Below, piece by piece: positions 49,968 through 59,304 of a stretch of DNA of 64,000 bases. The notes beneath the pieces were generated by a model. That model made no database searches. It was not told the origin of the DNA and saw nothing but the letters and a program-made list of their open reading frames with translations. The translations under genes were made by a program, and so were the position numbers. Source of the stretch: an uncultured Bacteroidales bacterium (lineage in GTDB: Bacteria; Bacteroidota; Bacteroidia; Bacteroidales; CAIWKO01). How positions within the stretch are numbered: position 1 is the first letter of the stretch; every line of letters starts with the position of its first letter. Location: positions 62,001 to 126,000 of the forward strand of contig CAIWKO010000060.1 of the NCBI GenBank assembly GCA_903913285.1. The letters are read 5' to 3'.

Positions 49968-50070
49968 CCTTTTAGTCTTTTAGGTGTGTAGACTTTTAGG
50001 TAATAGGTAACAAGTAATAGTTATAGTCTTCGGTCTTCCAACTTCTAACTCCTAACTTTTAACTTTAGGC

Positions 50071-50180
50071 ACTTTAGGCACCTGCCCGACTGAAGCCGTT
50101 CAGGCGGGCTTTAAGTACTTTAGTTCACTTTAGGCACCTGCCCGACTGAAGCCGTTCAGGCGGGCTTTAAGTACTTTAGT
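50071..50180. repeat. Tandem duplicated 54-nt hairpin element (2 copies, period 56)
   Basis: ACTTTAGGCACCTGCCCGACTGAAGCCGTTCAGGCGGGCTTTAAGTACTTTAGT occurs identically at 50071-50124 and 50127-50180; core CCCGACTGAA-GCCG-TTCAGGCGGG hairpin. Confidence 0.9.
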
Positions 50181-50189
50181 CACTTTAGT

Positions 50190-51224
50190 TCACTTCTTCA
50201 ACTCTTCCAATTCTTTCTCCAGCGATAAAATGCGGTCGGCGAGGTTTGGGAGTTTGCGGAACAGCACATACGAGCGTAAAAAATCTTTAATATCGAAAGC
50301 TATATAGCCCTGCAACAGCGCTCCTTCTTCGGTCACGGTTTTGGCAACTCCCGAGCGTGCCTGAACTTTCACATTATCGGCTATCGAAATATGCCCCACT
50401 ATGCCAACCTGCCCGCCTATCATGCAGTTTTTGCCGATCTTCACCGAGCCTGCCACACCCACCTGAGCCACGATGATGGAATTTTCGCCCACTTCAACAT
50501 TATGAGCTATCTGTATCAGGTTATCGAGTTTGCAGCCTTTGTGTATGATGGTCGAGCCCAGGGTGGCACGGTCGATGCAGGTGTTGGCGCCAATTTCAAC
50601 ATCATCTTCAATAATAACGTTGCCTATTTGGGCCACTTTTTTATGAGTCAGGTCGGCTTGCTGGGTAAAACCGAAGCCGTCGGCGCCTATCACCACCCCC
50701 GAATGCAAAATGCAGTTGCGCCCCACCACGCTGTCCGAATAAACGCTCACCTGTGCATACAGCGTGGTGTTGTCGCCTATGCTAACGTTGTCGCCCACGT
50801 AGCTCAGCGGGTAGAGTTTGGCGTTGTTGCCTATAACGGCATTTTCGCCCACGAAAGCCTGTGCACCTATATACACGTTGCTGCCTATTTTGGCCGAAGG
50901 CGAAATGTAAGCCTTGTCCGAAATGCCCGTTTTGTTGAGTTTCATCTGATTGTATAGCTCCAGCAAGGTGGCGAAAGCAGCATACGCGTTGTCAACGCGC
51001 ACCAGGGTAGCCTCAACGGGGTGTTCGGGCACAAAATCGCGGTTCACTATAACAATGGCGGCCCGGGTGGTGTATATAAAATGCGTGTAGGCAGGGTTGG
51101 CCAAAAATGTGAGCGAATCCTCATCGCCTTCTTCTATTTTGGCCAGTTTCGAAACGGCTGTTTCGGGCTTGCCTTCTACGGTGCCGTTCAATACTTCGGC
51201 CAGTTGTTGCGCGGTAAATTTCAT
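50190..51224 (-). CDS. lpxD: UDP-3-O-(3-hydroxymyristoyl)glucosamine N-acyltransferase
   Basis: [18 protein letters not shown]; hexapeptide repeats; [43 protein letters not shown]. Confidence 0.95.
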   Translation of the reverse strand: MKFTAQQLAEVLNGTVEGKPETAVSKLAKIEEGDEDSLTFLANPAYTHFIYTTRAAIVIVNRDFVPEHPVEATLVRVDNAYAAFATLLELYNQMKLNKTGISDKAYISPSAKIGSNVYIGAQAFVGENAVIGNNAKLYPLSYVGDNVSIGDNTTLYAQVSVYSDSVVGRNCILHSGVVIGADGFGFTQQADLTHKKVAQIGNVIIEDDVEIGANTCIDRATLGSTIIHKGCKLDNLIQIAHNVEVGENSIIVAQVGVAGSVKIGKNCMIGGQVGIVGHISIADNVKVQARSGVAKTVTEEGALLQGYIAFDIKDFLRSYVLFRKLPNLADRILSLEKELEELKK

Positions 51225-51570
51225 TTCAGCTATATTTTTTTCAGAAAACAAAGTTATAAAAACAACGACAAGTGGGAGGATTTATTTTTGATGGAGAAAT
51301 TTTTAGAGAATTCAGAATTCAGAAGTAAGAATTCAGAAGGATTGAATTAGCTAAAAGCCATTACTTCCTACTTTTTTAACCACGGAAATACGGAGAACAC
51401 GGAGATACACAGAGAATTTATTTTGCATTCAAAAAAATTATTTTATTTTTTTAACAAAAAACTTGCATCACTTAAAATAATTTACGTTCTTTGTGTATCA
51501 TAAATTAAACCATATAAACCCGATGATCTATCGTTCTGATATATCATGTTCCGAAAGGCCTATTTCCGTA

Positions 51571-51580
51571 GGGGGGGGGG
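51571..51580 (+). repeat. Poly-G homopolymer tract (G10)
   Basis: CCGTAGGGGGGGGGGTATTTTATGG. Confidence 0.9.
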
Positions 51581-51687
51581 TATTTTATGGTTTTAGATTC
51601 CAAATCTTTTTGTTTTAGTTCGTTTTTATTTCAAGAAATTTCTTTAAAATTTATTTATAGTCCATTTTCGACTGGAAGTGAAAACTA

Positions 51688-52055
51688 TTCGCACGAGTTG
51701 GGAAAGGGTTCGCACGGCCAAGGAAAGGGTTCGCACGGCCGGGGAAAGGGTTCGCACGGCCAGAGAAATGGTTCGCACGGCCGGGGAAATGGTTCGCTCA
51801 CGGGACGATATGGTTCGCTCGTAGAACGATACCGTTCGCACGACCGGGGAAAGGGTTCGCACGACTCAGGAAAGGGTTCGCACGACTTGGGAGACCTCCG
51901 CACGACCAAGGAAAGAGTTCGCACGACTGAGGAAAGGGTTCGCACGGCCAAGGAAAGGGTTCGCACGAGTTGGGATGCCTCCGCACGACCGGGGAAAGGG
52001 TTCGCACGGCTGAGGAAAGGGTTCGCACGAGCCGGGAAAGGGTTCGCAGGGTTGG
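51688..52055. repeat. 21-nt tandem repeat array C (~18 units, two of them 20 nt)
   Basis: Consensus TTCGCACGRCYNRGGAAAGGG; two units (ending GGGAGACC and GGGATGCC) are 20 nt. Confidence 0.92.
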
Positions 52056-52150
52056 ATATATACTTTGATTGGATGGAGGGATGTAGTTCTTGTTTATTGA
52101 ATGCTAATTATTTATAAACAATATTATTCACTTTAAAAAAAAATAAAGTT

Positions 52151-53119
52151 ATGGAAGATCAAAACATTTATTGGAGCGAAATGGAAAAAAGAATTGTTGG
52201 GTTGAAAAGTAACCCATTGTATTCGGCAGAAATAACCGGAACGGTTGCAACATTGGATTTTTTTACACGAGCTGAAGGCTATTTTAACGATAAGGTGAGC
52301 TGGCAACAGAAATTGGAAAAATCGTCGAAAGCGTATACGAAAGCAGGCGAGGCAAAGAAAGAGGAAGCCGCCCAGACTTTTAGTATTACGGCATCGGTAA
52401 TGAAATCGTATGGCGAAAAAATTGGTGATGCCGATTTGATAGGCCTGAAATTGCTGACATTTTCGAAATTGCATAAGGAAAGTGTTACTGCACAAATTGC
52501 TGATAATAATTATATTTTGGGTTTGATAGATGCTAATAAAGTTGCACTGGCAGATTATAAGATAGATGCAGCTTTTACGGCCAAGCTTGTTACGCTGAAC
52601 AAGGATCTTGACCTGCAGACAAAATTGCCGCTGGACGTGGTGAAGCAACATGCCAATGATAAGGTTCAGTATGAGGATATGGAGAATACTTCGAAGAAAT
52701 TTTATGATAAGGAGATGGACCCTTATATGAAAATTTATAAAATTACAGATATGGGTTTGTTTTTGGCTTATCTGGCGGCGCGGAAGGTGCGGCATCATCA
52801 TTTGAAACGAAAAGCGGTTGTGCCAGACCCGGAAACTATTACGGGAATACTGGAGTTGATGCTGCTGTTCAAAGCATCGATGGACCCGGCAGCAGGAGCC
52901 AGTTATGTGGTTACGGCACTGGGTATTTCGGATACGACGGATGAAGACGGGGAAGGCTATAATGACGAGTTGAAGCCCGGAACGTATCATGGAAAGATTT
53001 CGATGGACGGCTATAAGGATATTGAGTTTGATTTTACGATAGAAGCAGGAAAAACTACAGCGTTGCAGTTTTTGCTGGAAGTGGCTAATGTGGCTCCGAG
53101 CGGAACGCCGGGGAGTTGA
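52151..53119 (+). CDS. Hypothetical protein
   Basis: Intact 322-aa ORF MEDQNIYWSEMEKRIVGLKSNPLYSAEITGTVATLDFFTRAEGYFNDK; C-terminal PGTYHGKISMDGYKDIEFDFTIEAGKTTALQFLL beta-sandwich-like tail. Confidence 0.75.
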   Translation: MEDQNIYWSEMEKRIVGLKSNPLYSAEITGTVATLDFFTRAEGYFNDKVSWQQKLEKSSKAYTKAGEAKKEEAAQTFSITASVMKSYGEKIGDADLIGLKLLTFSKLHKESVTAQIADNNYILGLIDANKVALADYKIDAAFTAKLVTLNKDLDLQTKLPLDVVKQHANDKVQYEDMENTSKKFYDKEMDPYMKIYKITDMGLFLAYLAARKVRHHHLKRKAVVPDPETITGILELMLLFKASMDPAAGASYVVTALGISDTTDEDGEGYNDELKPGTYHGKISMDGYKDIEFDFTIEAGKTTALQFLLEVANVAPSGTPGS

Positions 53120-53164
53120 TAGGCTTTTAGGCTATAGGCTGTAGACTTTTAGAAAAAAACGATA

Positions 53165-53306
53165 GTGATAGTTTCACTTTGAGTGAAGCTATCACTTTAT
53201 AAAAATAAAAGTGGAGACCAGAAACCACTCGGATGAACAGAGTGATAGTTTCACTTTGAGTGAAGCTATCACTTTATAAAAGTAAATGTGGAAACCAGAT
53301 ACCACT
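53165..53306. repeat. Two tandem copies (period 77) of a two-hairpin element
   Basis: GTGATAGTTTCACT-TTG-AGTGAAGCTATCAC plus GTGG..ACCAGA.ACCAC at 53165-53229 and 53242-53306. Confidence 0.85.
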
Positions 53307-53340
53307 TTAAAAAACGAAAAAAATTTAAAACTAAAAAGCC

Positions 53341-54246
53341 ATGAAAAAAATCTACTTTTTGTTTTTGTTATTTTTTCTAACAGGCATTATCAGCCTCAAA
53401 GCACAAACCCAGTTGCCCAATCCGGATTTTGAAAATTGGGTATCAAGTATTTCTGCTTATAGGCCGCTTAACTATTTTACTGTCGACACCCTGGGCTTAC
53501 ATAGCTGTTTTAAGTCTACCGACATGCATGGAGGCACTTTTGCTGCAAAGCTTAGATCGCTTGACACGACTATCCTTATTACTCTGCATATAAAGCTTCC
53601 TGGAATAGCAACTCTTGGTAGGCCAAGGTTGAGCGGAAGCAATTTATCCCAATTGTCCATTGATGAAGGAATTCCATTCACCGACAAGCCCGATGATTTC
53701 ATAGGATATTATAAATATAGGCCCATAAACACCGATACAATGAGTGTATTTATTTATTTCTGGCGTTATAATGCAGTGCTTCAAAGAAAAGATACCATGG
53801 GCAAAGCAACTTTTAGCAATTCTGCCACCATCAATACATATACCATGTTTGATATGCCTATACAATGGAATACCTCTTATAGCGGGTCGCCCGATTCGAT
53901 GAATCTAATTTTACTGGCTTCGCATACCGTGCAAAACCACACCTATGCCTATTTCGATGATTTTAGTTTCTATTATGATCCCTTTGCTGCCATTGCCACC
54001 AACTCAGGCAATCTTATTGCCAGAGTTTATCCCAATCCGGTAAAAGATATTTTTACAGTTGAATTGCCTGAATTAAGAAGTGAATCCAACGTATGTTTAT
54101 TTAACCTGCAAGGGCAGCTTCTTATTATGCAAACAATATATCAGCAAAAAACAGAAATAGACATAAACAGCCTGGCAAAAGGTGTTTATATAATAAAGGT
54201 CTTCAATGGAGAGGGTGTTGAGGTTATAAAGTTTGTGAAAGATTAA
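53341..54246 (+). CDS. T9SS type A sorting domain-containing protein
   Basis: Signal peptide; C-terminus ARVYPNPVKDIFTVELPELRSESNVCLFNLQGQLL...DINSLAKGVYIIKVFNGEGVEVIKFVKD. Confidence 0.9.
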   Translation: MKKIYFLFLLFFLTGIISLKAQTQLPNPDFENWVSSISAYRPLNYFTVDTLGLHSCFKSTDMHGGTFAAKLRSLDTTILITLHIKLPGIATLGRPRLSGSNLSQLSIDEGIPFTDKPDDFIGYYKYRPINTDTMSVFIYFWRYNAVLQRKDTMGKATFSNSATINTYTMFDMPIQWNTSYSGSPDSMNLILLASHTVQNHTYAYFDDFSFYYDPFAAIATNSGNLIARVYPNPVKDIFTVELPELRSESNVCLFNLQGQLLIMQTIYQQKTEIDINSLAKGVYIIKVFNGEGVEVIKFVKD

Positions 54247-54279
54247 TTATCCTGATTGATATTATTGAAATAAAATAAT

Positions 54280-54300
54280 GTGGAGACCAGAAACCACTTA
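54280..54300. repeat. Third, partial copy of the 53165-53306 element (GTGGAGACCAGAAACCACTTA)
   Basis: GTGGAGACCAGAAACCACTTAAAAAAACGAAAAAAA, as found upstream of 53341. Confidence 0.8.
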
Positions 54301-54362
54301 AAAAAACGAAAAAAAAAACTTAAAAGTGCAGTGTCAGCACGATAATCATTGACAATAAAAAT

Positions 54363-54842
54363 ATGAAAAAAATTACAATTATGTCGCTATTTTTAGCATT
54401 TAGTGTTTTAATGATTCAGTCGTGCAAGAAAAAAGAAGCAGCTTGCTCAAATATCGGAACCGCTGTTAATATCGGAAGTACAGTAGGTGGAGCTTTTAAT
54501 GTAGGTGTTAGTCCCTTCTTAAAATGTACTTTTGATGATCAAACGTATCAGCAATATTATGATAATTTAAATTTTGATAATACAACTCTTAATTTTTCTT
54601 GTAGTAGCCCCTATACTCATGAGGCATCATCTTGGGGTTATTCTACTGTAATAGGTGCTATTATGGATGTAGGTGAACAAAGTTGTCCTTCTTTAATTTC
54701 CGGAACACCATCATCTGCCACATACGTTGCGTATGTGGAGGGACATGGATATATTTGCAATTATGTAGATGGGCATTCTGTGAAGTTTACTGCAGGAAAA
54801 TATAGCGGAGGGAGTGTTACAGTAAATTATATTTGGCAATAA
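54363..54842 (+). CDS. Hypothetical lipoprotein
   Basis: Lipobox LMIQSCKKKEAA; intact ORF. Confidence 0.7.
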   Translation: MKKITIMSLFLAFSVLMIQSCKKKEAACSNIGTAVNIGSTVGGAFNVGVSPFLKCTFDDQTYQQYYDNLNFDNTTLNFSCSSPYTHEASSWGYSTVIGAIMDVGEQSCPSLISGTPSSATYVAYVEGHGYICNYVDGHSVKFTAGKYSGGSVTVNYIWQ

Positions 54843-54946
54843 AAGTAAAAAAGTCCGTATGAATATCTTTTAATACTGCTAAAACCGAAAAGGTTTCGTG
54901 CAGTTCGTTCTTTTTAACATTAGTTATTAATTAAAACACAAACCCT

Positions 54947-55552
54947 ATGAAAAAAATATTTTTAGTTCTGGTCGGATTTTTAATTCTGAATACACTCCAT
55001 GCGCAGGATGTGATTTTTAAAAAGAACGGGGATGAGATCAGTGCAAAGATTCAGGAAGTGGGAGTCACCGAAATTAAATACAAAAAGGCCGATAATCCCG
55101 ACGGGCCTCTTTTTTCGATAATGAAAACAGATGTGTTCATGATCAAATTCGAAAACGGCACAAAAGAAGTTATCAATTCACAGGTAACCACAAATACACC
55201 AACAAGCACTATTGTTACCCCGGCTCAACCGACAACTCCGCAAAAAGTAACTGTTATTATTTATCGCAAAAATACGCGCGTGGGAGTGTTCGTAACCTAC
55301 GATGTATTTGCCAACGAAAAGTATCTGACCGATGTGTCGAATAACACTTACTTTTCAACTCAGTTAGATGAAGGCGTTGTAACATTTACGGCCCAAACCG
55401 ACCAAAAAATCACCCAAACCATAAATCTGGTTGCGGGCAACACCTATTATCTGCGATGCGGAGTTAATACCGGAATGTGGGTTGGAATACCTTCACTGGA
55501 GTTTGTTCCCGAAAATACGGGAATACAGGAAACATCACGGATTCGCCATTAA
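54947..55552 (+). CDS. Hypothetical secreted protein
   Basis: Signal peptide; DVIFKKNGDEISAKIQEVGVTEIKYKKADNPDGPLFSIMKTDVFMIKFENGTKE repeat-like motif common in Bacteroidetes, plus a DUF2846-like C-terminal part. Confidence 0.75.
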   Translation: MKKIFLVLVGFLILNTLHAQDVIFKKNGDEISAKIQEVGVTEIKYKKADNPDGPLFSIMKTDVFMIKFENGTKEVINSQVTTNTPTSTIVTPAQPTTPQKVTVIIYRKNTRVGVFVTYDVFANEKYLTDVSNNTYFSTQLDEGVVTFTAQTDQKITQTINLVAGNTYYLRCGVNTGMWVGIPSLEFVPENTGIQETSRIRH

Positions 55553-55730
55553 ATTTTATTAATAAAAATAATGGCTGAAGCCAGAGTTGGTTTCTATTCG
55601 AAAGGTTAATCTTTATTATCAATCATGAATAATGTATTTAAAAATGAAAAATCATAACATCCACAGATGGTTCGGGTCGCAATCCTCGAAAATATAAATT
55701 ATTAATTAATTTACACTAACAAAAAATATT

Positions 55731-56348
55731 ATGAACTATCAATCACCTTCGTCAAAAAACAAAGCAATAATAATTTTAAATCAATTTGATCATTTAATCT
55801 CGGTTTCATTCATTTTTGTTGGTGTATTTTTTTTCTGTTCTTTTTTTACTCTTAAATGCTCAAGGCAAGATATTGTAACAATAAAGGGATATGAATTTAT
55901 TACAGGGGTAAACATGAAAGAAAAAGTTGATAAAGGAATTTATCCTGATTTATTTAAACAAGATGAAAATAAAAGTACTACTGAAAGCAAATTGCAAACT
56001 GACAATGAGGAAGTAAAACCTAATTATTGGGCTATTATTGCTGCTGGTGCTGCTATATTAGGCATAATTTTATCGATAGCTATGGGTAGTAAAAAGAAAT
56101 ACTATGGAGTATTAATATTTCTTGGCATAATTGGCATTATAGGTTTGTTTTTATTACATTATTTTCTAGGTGATGGTTTAAAACAAAAGCAAGGAGAATT
56201 ATTTAATGTCTTTGAGATAGAGATCAATTATGGTTACTGGGGTGCTATAGGCGGCTTTTGTTTGGCAACAATTGTTAGTTTTATTTGTAATATAATTTAT
56301 AAAGCCAATTTGCATAAAGAAATAGTTATCGAAGAGAATTCAGAATAA
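55731..56348 (+). CDS. Hypothetical membrane protein
   Basis: Four hydrophobic segments, intact ORF. Confidence 0.65.
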   Translation: MNYQSPSSKNKAIIILNQFDHLISVSFIFVGVFFFCSFFTLKCSRQDIVTIKGYEFITGVNMKEKVDKGIYPDLFKQDENKSTTESKLQTDNEEVKPNYWAIIAAGAAILGIILSIAMGSKKKYYGVLIFLGIIGIIGLFLLHYFLGDGLKQKQGELFNVFEIEINYGYWGAIGGFCLATIVSFICNIIYKANLHKEIVIEENSE

Positions 56349-56359
56349 AATAATTAACC

Positions 56360-56392
56360 AAAAAGTCTGTCCAATCCGGCAGGCTTTTTTTT
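56360..56392 (+). terminator. Rho-independent terminator
   Basis: AAAAAGTCTGTCCAATCCGGCAGGCTTTTTTTT. Confidence 0.7.
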
Positions 56393-56416
56393 CCCTTACC
56401 TCTTACCTATTACCTT

Positions 56417-57658
56417 TCACCACTTTCCCGCCACCTCTTTCGGGTAGCACAAAAAATACTTCCTGATGATTCTCGAAAGCAGTTCCGTGTTGATCTGATC
56501 CGAGCTTTGGGTGATATCTTCCGTTCGGCCGTCGCGGTGCAGCATCGAAATTTTGTCGAATGCGGGGTTGTAGGCATTGTTGGCCACCTCGTCCGAAAAC
56601 ACGAAACTTTCGGCTTCGTCCGTGGTGAGGTCATAAAACTTCATGGTTTTCGATTTTAGGTCGCCGATATAGCCCGCATCGAAGGGCATACTCTGAATTT
56701 CTATTTTCATCAGGTTGCGGTTCACCAGCTTTTGGCTGAGCAGCCTCAGCACCTTGTCTGTGGAGCGCATCCACATCTTGACGGCAAAAAACACGTCGTA
56801 GTCGTCCAGTTGGGCAAACACACCGAGCAAATCGGGCCTTTCGATGAAATCGTGTTCCACGAAACGGTTTTTCAAAAAGGTTTCGAGGGCGGGGCTGGCA
56901 AAAACGTTTTCGCCGCGTTCGGCCAGAAGTTTGGCGCGATTGAGGATGCGGATGAGCAGATGTTCGGCCGAGAGCACGGTTTTGTGGAGATAGACCTGCC
57001 AATACATGAGCCTGCGCGCCACGATAAATTTTTCGATGGAATAGATGCCTTTGATGTCGACCACCACCTCGTCGCGGTGCACGTTGAGCATTTTGATGAT
57101 GCGGTCGGTTGAAATTACGCCTTCGGAAACGCCCGTGAAAAAGCTGTCGCGCATCAGGTAGTCGAGCCTGTCGACATCGAGTTGCGAAGCCACCAACTGA
57201 TGGAGAAACTTTTTGGGATGGCGGTTGTCGAAAATATCGGCGGCCATCAGCAGGCGGTCGCCATAGATGGCGTTGAGGCGCTCGATGAAAAACAGGGAAA
57301 GGCGCTCGTGGGAAATGGCCGAAACCAGGGTATGCTCCAAAGCGTGAGAAAAAGGCCCGTGACCGATATCGTGCAACAAAATGGCGAGCAGGAGGCTCTG
57401 CTGTTCGTCGTCGCTGATGGCGATTTCTTTCAGCTTAAGCATTTCAACCGCCTGGCTCATCAGATGCATGGCTCCCAAAGCATGCTGAAAGCGCGAATGG
57501 CTTGCACCGGGATAAACCATATAGGTAAGGCCAAGTTGTTTTATATAGCGCAGGCGTTGAAAATAGGGATGTTCGATGATATCGAAAATGAAATCGTTGG
57601 GGATGGTAATAAAACCATGCACGGGGTCGTTAATGATTTTTCTTTTATTATGAACCAC
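56417..57658 (-). CDS. HD domain phosphohydrolase (dNTPase-like)
   Basis: INDPVHGFITIP...YFQRLRYIKQLGLTYMVYPGASHSRFQHALGAMHL...LLHDIGHGPFSHALEHT. Confidence 0.92.
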   Translation of the reverse strand: MVHNKRKIINDPVHGFITIPNDFIFDIIEHPYFQRLRYIKQLGLTYMVYPGASHSRFQHALGAMHLMSQAVEMLKLKEIAISDDEQQSLLLAILLHDIGHGPFSHALEHTLVSAISHERLSLFFIERLNAIYGDRLLMAADIFDNRHPKKFLHQLVASQLDVDRLDYLMRDSFFTGVSEGVISTDRIIKMLNVHRDEVVVDIKGIYSIEKFIVARRLMYWQVYLHKTVLSAEHLLIRILNRAKLLAERGENVFASPALETFLKNRFVEHDFIERPDLLGVFAQLDDYDVFFAVKMWMRSTDKVLRLLSQKLVNRNLMKIEIQSMPFDAGYIGDLKSKTMKFYDLTTDEAESFVFSDEVANNAYNPAFDKISMLHRDGRTEDITQSSDQINTELLSRIIRKYFLCYPKEVAGKW

Positions 57659-57677
57659 AAAAAGGCTGTATTATGTG

Positions 57678-57685
57678 TATCTTTG
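57678..57685 (+). promoter_or_regulatory. -7 box TATCTTTG upstream of porX
   Basis: GTGTATCTTTGTATTAAAT in the divergent gap. Confidence 0.5.
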
Positions 57686-57750
57686 TATTAAATTATGAGT
57701 TCAATATTACGCATTTTTTGCGCAATAAACTTTAAAAAAATAAGGCGATT

Positions 57751-59304
57751 ATGAGTAAAGTTCGAATTTTGTGGGTGGACGATGAAATTGATCTGTTGAA
57801 ACCACATATTTTATTTCTGCAGGAAAAAGGTTACGAAGTTGTTACTTCAAACAATGGCGACGAGGGCCTCGACCTGATAAACGAAAGCAATTTTGATATT
57901 ATATTTCTCGACGAGAACATGCCCGGCATTTCGGGTCTGGAAACCCTCACACAGATACGCAACAACTTCCCGAATTTGCCCGTGGTGATGATCACCAAAA
58001 ACGACCAGGAACATACCATGGAAGATGCCATCGGGTCGAGCATTTCGGACTACCTGATAAAACCCGTTAACCCCAACCAGATATTGTTGTGCCTGAAAAA
58101 GAACCTGGAGAACAAACGTCTGGTGAGCGAAAAAACAACTCAGGCTTATCAGCAGGAATTCCGCAGTATCGGCATGGAACTGTCGAACCGCTTATCGCAC
58201 ACTGAATGGAAAGATATCTATAAAAAACTCACGCGTTGGGAACTCGAACTCGAAAAATCGGACGACCAGTCGATGAATGATGTGTTGCTGATTCAAAAAT
58301 CGGAAGCCAACAGCATGTTCGCGAAATTTTACGAAAACAACTACATCAACTGGATAAACGGCAAAAACACCGATGCCCCTGTGCTTTCGCATACCTTGTT
58401 TAAAGAAAAGATATTTCCGAATATGGATAATGAAACCCCATTATTCGTAATACTTATCGATAACCTGCGCTACGACCAGTGGAAGATGATACAACCCGTG
58501 ATAGAAGAATATTACAGGGTTCAGGACGACGATTTATTTTACAGCATTTTGCCTTCGGCCACGCAATATTCGCGCAATGGAATATTTGGGGGATTACTGC
58601 CATCTGAAATTGCACGAAAATATCCGAAACTTTGGGTAGACGAAGACGACGAAGGCACCAAAAACCAATTCGAAGGCGAACTGTTGACCGAACTTTTGAA
58701 ACGTTATGGCAAAGACATAAAATTTAACTACACGAAAATATTAAACATCGCTGCCGGGAAGAAATACGTGGAGAATTTGCCGAATATAGCTTCGAATAAA
58801 TTGAATGTGCTGGTGTATAATTTCGTGGATATGTTATCGCACGCCCGAACCGAAATGGAAGTGATACGCGAGCTGGCCGACGACGAATCGGCTTATCGTT
58901 CCATTACCTTATCGTGGATCAAACATTCGCCTTTGCTCGAAGTTATCAAATACATTTCAGAGTTGAAAGCCAATCTCATTATCACCACCGACCACGGAAG
59001 TGTGAAAGTGACCAATCCCGTTAAGATCGTTGGAGACAAAAACACGAACACCAATCTTAGATATAAATTCGGGCGGGCATTAAGCTATAGCAAAAAAGAT
59101 GTTTTTGAAGCCCGCAATCCCGAAGAAATTTTTCTGCCGAGATTTAATGTAAGCACTTCGTATGTTTTCTGCCGTTCGAACGATTTTTTCGCGTATCCTA
59201 ACAACTTCCACTATTATGTGAATTATTATAAAAACACGTTTCAGCATGGCGGTATTTCGATGGAAGAAATATTGATTCCCATAATTTTCTTAAACCCGAA
59301 ATAA
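57751..59304 (+). CDS. porX: PorX-type response regulator with PglZ domain
   Basis: Receiver VRILWVDDEIDLLKPHILFLQEKGYEV...IIFLDENMPGISGLETL followed by alkaline-phosphatase-like PglZ domain (FVILIDNLRYDQWKMIQPVI...LIITTDHGSVKV). Confidence 0.95.
   Translation: MSKVRILWVDDEIDLLKPHILFLQEKGYEVVTSNNGDEGLDLINESNFDIIFLDENMPGISGLETLTQIRNNFPNLPVVMITKNDQEHTMEDAIGSSISDYLIKPVNPNQILLCLKKNLENKRLVSEKTTQAYQQEFRSIGMELSNRLSHTEWKDIYKKLTRWELELEKSDDQSMNDVLLIQKSEANSMFAKFYENNYINWINGKNTDAPVLSHTLFKEKIFPNMDNETPLFVILIDNLRYDQWKMIQPVIEEYYRVQDDDLFYSILPSATQYSRNGIFGGLLPSEIARKYPKLWVDEDDEGTKNQFEGELLTELLKRYGKDIKFNYTKILNIAAGKKYVENLPNIASNKLNVLVYNFVDMLSHARTEMEVIRELADDESAYRSITLSWIKHSPLLEVIKYISELKANLIITTDHGSVKVTNPVKIVGDKNTNTNLRYKFGRALSYSKKDVFEARNPEEIFLPRFNVSTSYVFCRSNDFFAYPNNFHYYVNYYKNTFQHGGISMEEILIPIIFLNPK

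Noticed and set aside
51587-52117. ORF (GKGSHGR)n/(KERVRTA)n as a protein
   Set aside because: 20-nt units change the frame while the nucleotide consensus is maintained; antisense ORFs are also open. Consistent with non-coding repeats.
52133-52990. 285-aa minus-strand ORF
   Set aside because: Antisense to the 52151-53119 ORF, His/Arg/Phe-rich shadow composition, no start context; the plus ORF has a better start and upstream context.
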